Positions 44,940 through 59,240 of a stretch of 64,000 nucleotides of DNA are shown here, one piece after another. Under the pieces are notes generated by a model. That model made no database searches. It was given only the letters and a program-made list of their open reading frames with translations, and was not told where the DNA came from. This DNA comes from Zelopaecilomyces penicillatus (taxonomy: Eukaryota; Ascomycota; Sordariomycetes; Hypocreales; Pseudodiploosporaceae). Where the stretch lies: contig VCCP01000001.1 of the NCBI GenBank assembly GCA_005765155.1, positions 4,154,001-4,218,000 of the forward strand, read 5' to 3'. A program made the position numbers and the translations under genes. Numbering within the stretch: the first letter of the stretch is position 1; every line of letters begins with the position of its first letter.

Positions 44940-46750
44940 AAATAGAAAAAGAGAAGGTTAGAGCGTTGTTTTGTAGGGTTTCTATTTTCTATTTTCTATT
45001 TTCTTTTTCTTCCTTTCATTGGACGGGGGAGGGATATAATGATGGCGCAAACGGGATAGTGGAATGGATATGAATGAGTGTTGCTGAAAGTATGCAATAC
45101 TTGCTTGATATGTGGAATATGGTCTGGGGGGTTTATACAGCATACGTACTTTTGGCATATGAGGCGATTATCAAGTTATGATGTTGATACTCTTGAGGAA
45201 ATAGAGGAAACTTGAACAACCCGGTAGTTGGATATATAGAGAAGCACTTCTCAACACTCTTGACTATCAAATAACATTTGCTCTCTCCTGCTGCCAGATT
45301 CTATAAACGCAGAAAAGATATAATGTAACGTACTACCTAGAACTTCCCCCAACAGTCGTCAAGGGTAATTAATTATGAATACATACATGGTTGATATGAT
45401 GATACACATGGCGCACAAACCCAAAACATGAGATGGCAGCAGTTTATAGATATGGATGCTTGACGATTTTAAACGTTAGCACTTGATCAACTAGTGAACA
45501 CTGCTTAGTATCATGAATAACAACTTATATCACGGATCATTTTGCAGAGCAAGAGTATTAACTGGAAGCCTAATAAGGACGGCAGAAAGGAATACCAGCT
45601 ATCCTTCCCTCATCACTCGCACATCCAGTATTGCAATCTTGTAGGGTAATAACTGTTACATCTGTCAAAGTGTGTCTTTTTATTGTGATAGCAAAAAGAA
45701 AACGCACATTTCGATACGCTAGTTTTAACTTTAGGTGAAAGTAGTATTGTTTAAGACTCATTTATTTAAGAACATGATAACATGTCTTTTCCTAGGCCTA
45801 ATCGAATCCTAGACACCCATTTCTAGCCTCGTGCAATTTGCTATATTTGTTAACTTTTATCACATCTATGAACACAAAAAGTACGACCTCGCCACACTAA
45901 AATCAGGCTGGGGGGTTTGCTCAAATACTAGCTGTTGTCTTTGACTACTTTTTTGCAGTGGCTGCCTACTTGTGATGTGTAATAGCAAGCTTCTCGTTCG
46001 TGAAACCTCCCAATAACAGCTAGACTTAGGCCAGTAGTTGCTGTAACAGTCATTCATGTCTTCCATTAGATACAAATCCTGGAAATTACTGTAGCAGCTA
46101 TTAAGCGGTTCCAGGAAATGGACTGGGCTTCCAGATTTCTCTTTACACGAGAACATGTCGCTTATCGTGAACCATCAAGACACCCCAGAAGGTTTGGTCA
46201 AAACACTCCCAATTACCTGCTACATCCGAGGGGAATGCTTAAATTCCATTACCATACAGCATAAACTTGCTCGATAACTCGAGACTGTGATGAATGCAGA
46301 TTCAAGCTTGTGCTAGTTGAGATGCAGCGGGATCCCTGGACCTCCGGTTAGCCTTGCTCTGGGCTCGGTAATAGACACATCTATCCCTGGCTCGTGTTCC
46401 CATTGTAACCAGCTCTCCCTATGAATGGGTTTGTGTAATATGAAACTTGTCCGTGCGGAAGCCGCTTAACGCGCCACTCCGGGGGAAGTAGAGTCGACGT
46501 GATAAGCTGGGGGCGATTCGTGATCAAACCGTGATATCCTGTCATCCAAGTCAACGTTTCCCAATTCGATCAAGTTTGCGGCAAGGCTACTACGATCTTA
46601 TACTCCATTCCCATCACTCAGGGTGCGGAGCTATACTAGTGTGAGAAATTTGAGAAAGATAGACGTTGGGTACCAAGAAGTACCGATGCGTTAAGACAAA
46701 GACATCGGGATGCTCAATATCACAATCAAAACCTGTGAGCCAACGCAGTA
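44940..46750. other. pex5 3' flank, AT-rich, no gene seen
   Basis: Just after the stop codon a TTCTATT unit repeats about three times (44979-45002), likely in the 3' UTR. The rest is AT-rich with short frames only. No terminator or polyadenylation site can be pinned down by eye. Confidence 0.5.
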
Positions 46751-49700
46751 ATTAATTGATTCCTTCCTCTTTCGCCCTCCTTGTGCGATTCATGAAAACG
46801 CACAGACGTCCATCTCTACTCTTGAAAAGACAAGGCTCGCAATTGGCTCCCGTTACGGTCAACCGGCGAGCCATATCGCCGGAATGTGTTTCCGCGGGGA
46901 ACCTTCTTGCGTGAGACAAACACGTCCCCAGAGACTGTGCGTTGGGATTGTGTATTACCACATTGTTCGCGAAAGCACGATCATTTTCCCTTCCCCCCTC
47001 GCTCTGCTCCCGATGACCAGGAACACGGTAGCGGGATTCAAGCTACAGGGGCATTCCAAGACGCACCCGAAGGCTTGGGTGAAGTGGCTTCTCAATATTG
47101 GACACTGGACCATGTTTTCTTTCAAGCCATAGCACATCCCGAGACCTTGGATCATCTATCGACTGCTGTGTACATCCTCTCAAGAACGCTGCAGTCATCG
47201 CCTGACAAGTGATCCTTTTGAACCATTTCCAATGGTATATCTCATCATAAAGCATCGCAGTCGACGAATATGGCAAAGGAATGGAGTCGTTCCTCAGCCC
47301 ACGATGAGCACTAACTTGAAGCGATCCATCACATTGTCATGACAAATACTTGCAAGTGGAACAAGGGTTTCTGATTTGCAGAGCACAAAATCTATCGACA
47401 AGTCGTACCAACACCTTGGGCGATGCCTGCCCTGCGTTCCACGCACTGGCGGCGAGGCGTTGATTTGCACACGGAAATTGGGCACTCTATCAAAGCAAGA
47501 CTCCCCCATGACTTGGCCCTGGTAAAGATGTGCCATTGCTCTGGGATGTGTGCTCAAAACCTGCCCGACAGCGGGGGTGACTTGTTCGTTGGTTGGTTGG
47601 CGTCCTCGACTCACCCAGTTATTAGTGAGACATACTGGGTTGTACGGATACCCGATACAAAGTCCAATACTAGGGCCATATCAACGTCATGAATAGCAAA
47701 ATTAGATGAGATATGGGGCCATACCGTGATTGATTGCTGTGCCTCCCAAGACAAACCCTAGTATTTTAGGGGTCTTGCTGCGGGTGATTCATCAGAACCC
47801 TTGCCACACTACGGTTAACAGACTGTGAAAGGGGAGAAACGGCATGTGAGCTGGCGATTAAAGATTTGTCAAGCTGTCACTCTCGCTCCATTGTGCATCG
47901 GTGCTCCCTTCATCCCCTCGCACAAGCCACTCCGCTTAGAGATCGAGATGTGTCTATGAGACATTCGTCCATTTCCATGTACATGTATGCGTAGGTGTGC
48001 TGCGTACGTAGTATGCGGTACAATTCCTCCGTCAGAGTAGGTACGACATGCATAGTCACAGTTCGGCGGCATTGGCGTTGGCGCTGGCACATTGTTAAGC
48101 GCTGCAAACTGCTGACTCGGTCATCCCGTTGAGCAAAATATAACATAGATCCGACTGTTGCTTGTAGGTTGTACACATAGTACACTGTGAGTCTTTTTGC
48201 ATAGGCGCCACCGGATGCACCTGTCAAAGCCCCCGGCCACGCGCTGGACTGCACAATGATGGGTCCATGATGGGGCGATCCATTCCAGAAGGAAAACCCA
48301 CAGTCGGATGCGGGTACCAGATTGTAAGATAGCATGTTCCCATTGGTGTACGTGCCAGCAGACATATTGCGTTATATTCCTAGCATTCTCGGATACACCT
48401 TGAGCATAAATGTATCTCATGCGCAAGGTTCCGTTCATTGACCTCTCCAAGGCCGACGCTACACAACCGAGTGTATGAGATTAGTGAGCAGGTGTTTGGA
48501 CGATGTTGAGACTTCAATCAACCCTCGATCCCTGCTGCCTTCCTTTGCGTTCTTAACAGCCACCCTAGAACCTACAGCAAAGTCCGGAGTTATATGAATA
48601 CCTCCCTTGCTGAGCTGGAACACGCCATAACGCTGTTGTGACACATGTTTTGATTCGTCACAGGCCTAAGAAAACCAGTTGTTGAATATTACGACGTACT
48701 ATATGGTAGTTCGTCATTTATAGAACCTGGGAATTGGCATGAGTCTTGTGCGACGAGGAAAACATGATAGGTAAAAATTGAACGGTGGAAATGAGAAGCT
48801 GTCTATGGATGCGTTGCATTTTGTGGACGGCAGTGTACGCAATTCTGTACGCGCAGCCTCAAATCGACAGCCAGTATTGAAGAAGGGGTAAATCATCAAT
48901 GCTATGTCCCCTTTGCCGACTGATAACAAAGGAAGGACAGGAAGGTAGCGCAGAAAATACCAGCTCAAGTTTAGCCCAAGTGAAAGTAGCCAAGAGTAGA
49001 AAACACCGAGAGTTGTTTATTAACCTCATTGCCGATGAGTGCGGCATATATTTTGTAATACCCCCTTTGCACAATTGCGGTAGACGACCTGCACGTCATT
49101 GTCAATCCTTTGAGGACGTATTCTGGTGGTGTAGAGGGGTGTTTGCAATGCCCGTCTTGCCATGCCTCATCTGAACTGAGAAGAACCAGTCAAGCATGTT
49201 GCCGAAGACGTACATCTCGCTCCGCATGTGGCGAAAACGTCCTCATTGTGATATCCGTGCCAAACCATAATCGCCAAAACAGCGGGAGCTGCACGCTGGG
49301 TAAGGGATGGTGGTGCCCTGTCAATGATGCATGTGTTGTGAGTGGGTGCGAACATGGCCAAGCCGGACGGGTGATCCCCCACCGTATCCGTACCTGTAAG
49401 CGAAATCTAGAGCGGACTACTTCGGTAACCTGGCAAACCAGGATATAGGGCTCGGGACATGGCCGAACAGTGGCGCTAACAGGGAACTGCTTTGATGGTT
49501 GTTTAGGACAGGAAATCGGACAGACTCTCTGGCTCTATTCGATGAATGATATCTCGCATTGGCGAATGTCATAGCCTGCCTTTGTCCAGACAGATGGGTG
49601 TCTATATGCCTTGATCGCTTGCGGAACCTTATTAGGCACCTGTAACATTAATCCCCCCTTCTCGTTCGGATTGTTGAAAAGTACTAGATGGTTGGGTGGA

Positions 49701-49950
49701 TGCAACGGGCTGCAACGGGCGTGTCTCGAGTCAGAATACCACGAGCTCCAACACTTGTAAGACTTCTGGTTGGGTGCTCTATACATTGCGCCTGTAAGTT
49801 TCTGGGAGGGCAGATGTGTCGTCTCCGAATTGTGCATGTTACAAGATGGACTCCTTCCGCATAGGCACAGCAAGTTATCAAGCCGTCGTGCCCTATCCGT
49901 ACATTCGTGACATGTTCACGCCACATGGCCAAATGACCCTCCCAGTTATG
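46751..49950. other. Second gene desert, part with weak minus-strand frames
   Basis: No gene is supported. Minus-strand frames at 48644-48459 (GVFQLSKGGIHITPDFAVG), 48365-47910 (DCGFSFWNGSPHHGPIIVQS) and 49932-49684 have ordinary protein composition and could be remnants of one gene, but I find no consistent splice chain and no family. Microsatellites are absent. Confidence 0.4.
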
Positions 49951-52900
49951 ACTGTAATTTCGGTCTGCTGAGTGTCATGAGCTTAATTTGCTGAGCTTCA
50001 CCCGTCGCTCATCCTAATACACCTAGGGACTGACCGATTTCAGCTGGGGAGGTGGCAAGAAGCGCGGGCAATGGGTAGTCTGGTGAGGAACCGCGGACCG
50101 AAGCACCGTGGAGACGGTCTGCGTCTTGGACCGGGCTGAACCAAGGCTCTCGCATGGGTGGGATATAAGTCAAGGAAAACGTGAAATCAACCAGAAAAAA
50201 AGGAAAGAAAGGGACTGAGACAGCGTGTCGATGAGAGTGCTGCCATGTCTTGGCCGCTTGCCAGTGAGATGAGATTGTCGGAGAGCGATGCTGCTCCAGT
50301 GGCTCACTGATTCAGCGGGTTCAGTGCGCTGGGTGGTTCAAGCCCAGGGCTAGCGATGATAGGCCAGCACCCTACTATCTGCACAGGCACGTATCTTATA
50401 TGTACCAACTTTGCGGGGGGAGGAGCGAAGTTGCAAATCAGGGCCTAATTAGGTGCCTGTCTGTGGCTGTAAGGGCTGGCGCCTTGGGACGGCAGGGGCG
50501 AGGGGCAGATTGGCGTGCTGTAATTATTACTCGTTGAAGCAAGAGCAGCCCCCGCACCCAACTGTGCAGGTAGGCAGGGCCATGACAAATACCGGCCACC
50601 ATCTAATTAACGTGCTCAGCAGTGTGTCTCTCTTTGCCGTGCTGGTGATGACCACGAATAACAATTCCTGTGTCTGCATGTACTTCATACCCGCAAGGCG
50701 TTCGCCATGGATGGCGGGAACGCTTTCATCTCGCGTGGGTTGGGGCCGTCCGCCACTGCAGGTCGCCGTCCAACGGCCCAACCATAGGCCACAGCTGGGG
50801 GCCATCATGACCTGTTAATAACGACCGATGCCGTTTTGCTCTGAGTTTAAGCCTCTGTTAGGTGTATTAGCATCCTCGCCAAGGAACTACACACACTGAC
50901 CTAAGTGGCAGGTACGAGTATTGGTACTTCGCAACAACTTAGACATTTTGCTTGCCTTGAGCACATGCGTGTGATGGCGATGCACACAACATACAACTAC
51001 ACAAAACACCATGCACACACAGTATTGCACGCAGCACGCAACAAACTAGCCCGCAGCGGCACGGCACACCCAACAACGGCCAGAAACAGCACAATGTGCT
51101 TGCTTGTCTGGGTGAACATGTGGTCGATGCAGGTCTACGCAGCTTGTTTGAGCTGACTCGGTTCCGCTCCATTGAGCAATGTCAGATTGACTCAGAGGGC
51201 GCCGGATTGAGAGACCTGGCGCCTAAATATGTCTTTCACACTCTCCCATTCTCCTCCTTTATTCGGTAGTACAGCAAACGTTCATTGAAACCATTTCAGC
51301 TAATTACACAACTATAATGTTGACTGGCCAGTCCGCTGCTGTGACCAATGGAACTGTTCAAGAGCGAATTATGCAAGCCGGCAACCCCTAGGATGCTGCC
51401 TCTTGCTCCTAGGCCATCGACTGCCGGTACTGGCTCTTCCCGGAAGCACGCCTAGATGCATTTGTACCACATGCTCACTATAATGCCTCCCTCCAACCTC
51501 CCCTCGGCACACCACAATACAGTACAGTGCATACACCTAGGAAGATTTGAGGTCTACGACACGCCACACGATGCATTATGACGGTCAATGATGGGAACAG
51601 CGCTTTCAAAATGTAGGAGTTGTAGAGGCTTGTCTGCCGCACTTGGTTTTCGATAAATGATGCCTTCTCGACGATCGGGTTCAGACTTGCATCGGATGCG
51701 CATCTCTCCATTTCGCGGCGGATTTATGTTTAGCCATCGGGCGCCTGCCCCAGAATGGATGGTCGGTCAGTCTACTGTAGGATCGCCTGATAGTTGGTAT
51801 TTTTGTTTTGCTCCCAACCGTAAGAACCCTGTGGATGGCTGGAAGTTCTCAGCTGCTTCACCTGCCTAGTTAGCGAGCTCAACATTGCCTATCCTGGATC
51901 ATTCATCCCCCCTCCCATCTGTCAAGGACGAGGGTAGCTGTAAGAGGGAAGCAGAAAGACGCCAATATAGACTCAAAAGTGCCATACTAATACGAGCTAG
52001 AATTTCAAACAGGAGGTGGTGTCGACTACTTTTCTTTGTTAGTGTGCGTTCCCTTTAGTGGATTGTATCTCCCATGAAGCACCGATCTCCGCTGCTAGGT
52101 CAAAGGCGGGCTGGACTATTTACATTCTCCAATAATCCCCGTAAACGATTGCAAGGATAAGTATGTCATGTTAGCCGAAAATCGCCCACTTCTCTCCTCC
52201 CACAAACTTGTGCAAGACGAGATGGCCAACCTGTTCACATGGCTTATGTGGCGGACAACTAACTGTGCATTTCGATAGATGTCAACGTCAGTTGAAGCGC
52301 CTGACACCTGATTCCGGATAACTGGAAATCTGGAAATCTGGAACCAAAGTGTGAGTGGAAGCTTGGGCCAGGAACACCAGACTGGTATCCAATCTAACGG
52401 ATTGGAACAAGACGAGTACAGCCTTCCTCACAGACATGGCTTAAACAGGTAGTTATCCGAATATTCGTCGCTGCAGCCTCAGCTGCCCATATTCAAACGG
52501 TTGTTCTCAAAACCGTTACGGGAACACTCCGAGCTGCGTACACATAACCTGTATACAGTAAGAAATAGTTTCGTACCTACCGATTGGAGTGGCTAAATGG
52601 CTTTTGAGCGGCGCTGACAGCGGACGAATGACGAAGTTTGTTGCACTCACACTCGGTCTACTGGCCTCGTCTCTTTTCTCCCCCACGTCTCGCACAAAAA
52701 TCCCCACAATCCGGAACCTGCCTGGGCTCACTTTATTGGAACCCTGTAGCCTGTTTACTTGTTGCGCGTGCGTGTGTGTGTTGCTGCATTTCAGCAAGCA
52801 GCCTACGACACACCCTATGTATGAGGTACAGTATAGCTAGTCGAGCGTACCTAGGAGCTACTTGTATGTAGACGGATACTCTAGGCGAGAGGGATGTGCC

Positions 52901-54700
52901 ATGTTGATTTTAATGTTCGGTATCTTGTACTATCGACTCTGTCCCGTCTTGTTTCTTCACGCATCAGTTGTCTCAGAGTTGGGAGTGTGCAGTGAGACGA
53001 GAAGGAGGACCACGTGGACAGTTTATTAGCCCACTGTGTCCGGCAATTCGTTTATAGTAGGTACGTTGAATGCAGGACGTCGAACTTTGTGTAGTCCATC
53101 ACTCTCCCTTCGCTGTTGCTTGAGTCGGTAATTGTAGGCTCCAGGGCAGGTATTATGCCTAGAACCTGTTTGTGATTGTGTCTCCCATCCATCCTGATAG
53201 CTTCTATACCAAGCACAACGAGACCTGTAGGCATTGGGAGATTACATGTAATAAGGGCACTACTAAATTGGATTTCAATGACAATTAATACAAATGGCTC
53301 CGTGTGGATAACACTGCTCATGTTACCAGTCGATCTAATTTCAGGAAAGCAATTGCTCCCGAGCATGGGGACAAGCAAATTTCGGAGTTTTTTCTTCTTT
53401 CTTCTTTTTTTTGTTTTGTTTCGTTTTGTGCCTGTACGATGTCCCAGGAAATCTCCAGCCAATTAATCATGGGGGATTGATCCTTGTGAGCAGCCCAAGG
53501 TAGATCTTTGGTGCTGATTCGATAGATGATCACTAGTCAGCAGCCACTTGTGCCAGATTTCACCTCATCTTTCTTCCGTTCACGATTTATACCTCATGCT
53601 CATTGTGCGGTGAATATTGTTCCCAGTAAAACAAATGGGCACTAGTTGTTTCGTAGCCGGCTCCCCGAAGCAGACCTGGCCTTCCATCCTTTGCGGCTTC
53701 TGGTTCCAGCATCAGGCAGACAATCCACAGCAAGTTCGGACGACATGCCTGCATTCGAACTGGAGGAAAACAGACAGCGGGCGCATCATCAACACCAATG
53801 TCACGTACTTTTGTCAACCAATCCCGGGCCCTGGCCCAGGCTCACTTGGCAGTGCTTACTGCCCAGGGCTGTGTGCATGCTAAGTACTACCTGGCATCTA
53901 TGTGTATGGATGGATGTTTGTTGGTGCACCCGAACAGCCCCTGTGCCTGTAGATCTGCTGAGTGACAAGTCTACAGTGCGCATTAGTAGACTCATCCCCA
54001 ATGTTTGCCTGCAATACATACAGTAAGTAATTATCCCATATTAACTAAATAATGTTAACAAGCTCGCGTTGCCTTGCCCAGTACGGAGCACCGGCATCTG
54101 CATACTGTGTGTCCGTAGGGCAGCACGGAATGGCTTATAGGGGAAACCGCCCTGCATGTTGACGCGCGACTACTGAATTAGCTGTGGCGTCTCCATCAGC
54201 CCAGCCGTGTCCACGTTATTCTGGTGGCCGTTCTCAACGAGGGCCTTAGGAAACGCGCCTTTTTGGACGCAGCACTCTATCCTTACCCGCTAGGGAGCGC
54301 AGGCGCTCATGGCTTGCAGAACTTGGCTGATGCTGCTCGCGTGGCCCTGCTGCAAGGAGAGGAGGGTCCCCCCGGAAGGTAAGAGTACATGAAGGGGTGG
54401 CAGGCAAACATACAGTAAGGACAGCAGCAAATATAACTGTACTCTCCATGGTTAGGTAAACAGAAAGAAAAGAAAGTACAAGGGGGCAAATGGAAAAAGC
54501 AAGCAAATGGACAAAGAAAAGCAAGTCTGGACCATATAGTCGCCCTGTGCCTGGGATAGGCGTAGAGTTAATCTGTTGGATATGCATTATTGGCCTTGGC
54601 TCGCGAGATATTTGATTGAAGCGATTTCCACCCGGGTTCCTTTTCATTTGAATTGAAAGGGGACGTATTGTTTTTTTGCGCTTCCTTGTAGTATAGTCAC
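49951..54700. other. Second gene desert, no gene seen
   Basis: No frame is supported. The DNA is of mixed composition with few simple repeats; a TTTTGTTTTG-type stretch lies near 53405-53430. Frames of up to 136 codons overlap in several frames and have random composition. Confidence 0.45.
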
Positions 54701-57700
54701 CGCTCTTCTCGTATACTCCTGCCGCTTCATACGTACCTGTAGGTAGACAACGTCAAATAAATTCAGTCCAATCCCATCTTAGTCTTGCTGCTGGGGACTA
54801 GGAGCTCAGGTGGTTCTGAGTTTGCTTCCTGAGTACCAAATCCCACAGGACTCACATCAGACGGAGAGAGCGAGGACAACCTTACCTCAACTTCCTCAGC
54901 CCCCCTGCCGCTATTAGTTACCTGTTTCAGCTATTGATGTCGGCCAGCCACCGGGTCCTACACTGAAGTTTTCCATCGTCTCAATTCGGGGCGCAATAGA
55001 GTTTGGAGGTGCGCAATCCGAACGGCGGGAATGCCGTCGATTGTCAGATGTGTTCCAGTGGGTGGTCCTGGCCTGGTTGGGGATCTGCACACGTCTTTGT
55101 CTCGGCCTGTGAACACAGACACTCCACTCTATTGAACCCGCTTGGGGTGGGCGGCAGCACCAGACAGACGTCAAATCGTTGGAGCATATTAATAGTGTGT
55201 TCCTGAGCACAGAAGTTTGTGTGTGTTCACTGTTATAGCAAGGTAGCATTATACCCAATACTCACCTTGGCTTGTAGGAGCCACGAGGTGGACCATTCGG
55301 CTACCCATGTAACGTTTAGACTATCGTCTAATACGGTCTGCTATCTTGGAACACTTTCTCAATCAAGCCTTGGGTTCGTTTCTCCATTGAGACTTGCCTT
55401 GGCCGCGGCCCACCGAACCAGCATACCGCCGATATTATCTGTAGTCATGTTTGGTAATATGAGAAGGGGGGTCGTTCATGGCTCCGGCTGCGTTCTCGCT
55501 GCCCAGCAGCGACTGTCCGGCAAATTCCATGGTGTCCTCTTTCATCTCACCGTTATACAGACTGACACGGTGTGGCACAAGTGACCGAGGGCGGACTAGA
55601 TATCCCCAGCGTGCACCAACCATTGGGAACACAGAGCGAAAGATGGGAGGTCAACGGCGATCGGATGCGTTCCCACTCATCCAAACATGCACGAGTCCCG
55701 CTTCCTGGCTGCGCAGACTTTTATAGGCATATGCTGGCCAATTTTCGGCCGCTTTTTCACAGTACGTAGTAGTTTACTTTGATCGGCGCTTTGTACTTCG
55801 TACTCGATCGATGAGTACTCGCACCGTATCTTTGTGACTGTTGACTCTCATTGTGTTCTTTGTCATGCTTATGTGTATACAGTGCAGTACATTGTAGTAA
55901 GGTGCGTGGTACTGCAGGGCGGGCAGGCAACAGCAGCGAGGCGAGGCGAGACGAGGGAACGGCAGCCGTTTATAGTGCTAGTGAAGCAGAATGCCGGTGT
56001 ACTGCACCCACAAACGGTATCTCCATGTGGTACTACTGGCAAGCGTCATCATAGCCCGTCCTCAACTACCCCAGTGTCCAGTGCCGACTCATACGGCCGA
56101 TGTTGCTTGGTTTGGGCCGACCATTTAGTCGAGCCTCACGTGGCGGCGGAAGATCGCGCATATGCACAGGCTGGAGTGGGTCAAGGAAATCCACACGAGC
56201 ACGCAGCAAGTGGTCAACCATCCACAGCGGCACGAGGGGCCCTGGCTCGCTTCCAAGCCACCGTCCCATCGCCTCTGGCCTTCCCCCCTTCCGCTATCAT
56301 TAGTGTATGCACGTATGCACACCACGCTGCTTTACTCTTAGATGCCAGGGAGGGAGATACCTAGGGCACAGCGATAGTCACCGTCATCATGACTCGACTG
56401 GCAGATGGACAGCATTGTTTGCCTCGGTTCGGGATGCTCAGCTCTCTCGAGATATCCTTTCGCCAAGGCATGTTTTATTCAAACAAAAGCTGTTAGTCGA
56501 TTTGTGTATGAAACTCGTGAGAGCGACAATCCCTTGTTGATTTCCATGAACCTAAGGAGGGATGTGCTGAATGTTCGATGATGAAGGCCGTCATAATCTT
56601 GAATAGGTACTTGTACCATGTGTCTGCGCGCGGGCGTGTGTGTGTGTCATCCTTTTGGGAACGTGCTTTTTGTGCCGATGGCCTGGACTAAGAGGCTGAG
56701 GGGCGTGTCCGTAACTGGCATGCGAGTGACAACATCGCGTGCTCGGGCAGATGCCCGCCAATGAATCCCGTTGTCTGCTCCATCCTTGGTTGCTTATTCC
56801 GTTTGGCTTTTTGTCGCCTTTTGTTTTTGCTTCTTTCATGTTTCATGAGATGGCGGGCCTGGCGTATTGACCCTGCGATGGGCAAATTGCCAGTGATTTC
56901 CGACCCTCGTCTTTTCCATCAATTTGAATTGCCATCTCAAGCCTCTGCCAAGTATTTGTCAAAGGCATTTATTGCCCCGCCAAATTTTTGCGCAACCTTT
57001 GATTGTGATGTGTTTGACTGGAAGGAGCTGTAAAGTTCAACAGCAGCCAAGGCGTATTAGGTAAGAAGATGCGCTGGGAAGGTACTCCATAGTTGGCTGT
57101 TCGGAGGTAATTATCCGTACCTCCCTGCCTACTTCGCACTTACCACAGGTACCAAGCTTAACCTTCCGATCTTGGTCCAGCGAGCCCAGCTGTCCAGGAA
57201 GGCGCCTCTCTGTCTGCCAAATGATACCCTGACTTGACCCAAAAGAGTTCGGGGAGAGGCTTCACTTGTGCGACAAAACCACCTTGTCGTCGGCCGCCAC
57301 TGGCCAGCCGGTGGAACGGTCAAACCCACGGATGCACGCGGGGAGCGCTGGTACAATAAAGCGAGTGCAACCTGGAAATGCTCGCGATCTGGCGAGAGGC
57401 GCACATGGTAGCAAACGAGGCCAATAATTCTGTGCAGGTGTGGTGGATGTGGTGGATGTGGTTTGTGGCTTGCCTGCACTGAACGGGCGTCATATTCTAC
57501 AGAACAAATGTGGGGTTCGAATTATTGGACGGCATTCCTTCTTCCCGAAGCCAAGATGAACGGTTTAGCAAAAAAAGCATGGAAAATACATTGCTTGATT
57601 GATTGCATGCCAAATTGCTCAGGGTCGAAAACGATCAGCCAGTTGAGCGAAAGCTGGGATGGCTACGAAGCATCACCCAGGTCCTCGTATGTCGTACCTG

Positions 57701-59240
57701 GCGACTGGTCTTTTGTTCTCACGGGCCAGCCTGTTTCGTCCTGGGCCGGCGGTGGAGCCCTGCTGTATCCAGGGCGAAACGTGTTGTGCTGTAACCTTTG
57801 CGTTGCCACCACCGCCAACGATTATATTTAGACACCCCTCAGAGGAGGGGGGGCTACTGGTCGTTTACTCAAGTGCACAAAATAGTGGTGGGAAGCCAAA
57901 GGTAAGATGGTAAGAGACATGCCGCACAAAGTATAGCTGCGGTATAGGCATCATTATAGGCCAGTACTACCATGAGCTCTGTGCTGAAAGCGAGAGAAAT
58001 AGACCAGGAGTCTTTCCCCAGTGCTATTGTTTGGGCCAACTCTCGCCTTGTCGGCCGCACCGCAAGACAATGATGGAGGGTTTCTATCGGCAGCACTCCG
58101 GGCATGGCTGGACGCACCGACAACCTGAACATGAAAATACCTTATGCACTCCATACTATTGGAAAATCCGAAAGGCGGCGCGCACAGGTTAACCAGTCAT
58201 GGAGCCTGTCCAGCCACGAATGTGTTTAAGAACCAGCCAGAAGCCACAGGCAGGGGTCATTTTCAGCCAATTCCGGATGCCAGGCTGCCCGGCTTGGTAA
58301 ATGGGGGAGGAATGGAGTCGGCTCGTTCAGGCGAGAAGGATGGTTGCCCAAGTCGACTGGACCTGGCTCCACGCTGGAAATAGAGCAATAGCTGCTTTTG
58401 CTCTGCTGGGCCCGCTGGGGCGGTACACGGCGTAAGGTATTGGAAGGATTGCTGCAGTGCGCCAGCACAATGGAGGTCTGTACATTGTAGTCGGCCAGTT
58501 TGGGGGCCTCTGTAGGGGAGCCATGCCTGCGAGAGCTCTACTGTTCAGCAGGCAATGGGCACCTACCTCCCTGTGGCCAAGGCCGCCGGCGTAGCTTCGG
58601 GAGGCTAGAATATTTCATTTCCAGATTGAAATGCAAGTTGTTGCCATGGGAGGTATGACATGGCATGTGCCGTGAGCTCAGGAGCCTCCATTTTCTCTCC
58701 CCGGGAGGCCGCGGTCCTATCGCCAGCATTAAGCTTGTCCCGTCGCCCACCCCGGCTGCGCTGTTTTGGCGATTTGAGTGCGTGGTGCGCGCGTGGGTTG
58801 CTGCCAGATCTGCCAGATGTTAGTGGTGGCATTAATTAAGACCATATCGATGCGATACGTACCTGGCCGAAATGCAGGATAATGCTGCGTCAGCTCCGGT
58901 CAGTGACAGGGCCACAAAAGGGAGGCGGCGGGTGCATGTGTACAGCGGGGGGGGAGAGTGCTCCATAATTACAGTCCTATAGCAGTATTCGGTGGTGGCT
59001 ATGTTCGCCAGGCCAGCATGCACAAGTACCTGAGCGCCGCAATGTGCATTCTGTGTTATGCTGTGCGCTCTGAGTGCAGTATTGTGTGCGGTGCGATCGT
59101 GTATATGTCTGCATGTGTTTGCATAACCTGTGTCCAGTGGCTCCAATTTCCAGGCCCGACTAAGCCAAGGTGACTGGTGGGGTTGTGCAAATGGGAGCAC
59201 TGCAGTGACACCCCCTACTACTGCATACACACTTCTTAGG
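54701..59240. other. Second gene desert, no gene seen
   Basis: No gene is supported. The longest frame (55834-56364) starts at GTG and has random composition. A GT tract lies at about 56636-56648, a run of eight G at 58947-58954, and a TAGGTACCTA palindrome at 59237-59246 just past the end of this stretch. Confidence 0.45.

Noticed and set aside
55242..55305. tRNA-like pairing of GGTAGC with GCTACC 64 bases apart
   Set aside because: Too short for a tRNA and lacks the GGTTCRANYCC box and an anticodon arm.
55834..56364. 176-codon plus-strand frame in the second desert
   Set aside because: It starts at GTG, has random composition, and competes with other open frames on both strands.
57505..57525. 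GGTTCGAATT as a tRNA B box
   Set aside because: The flanking T-stem does not pair and there is no A box at the right distance.
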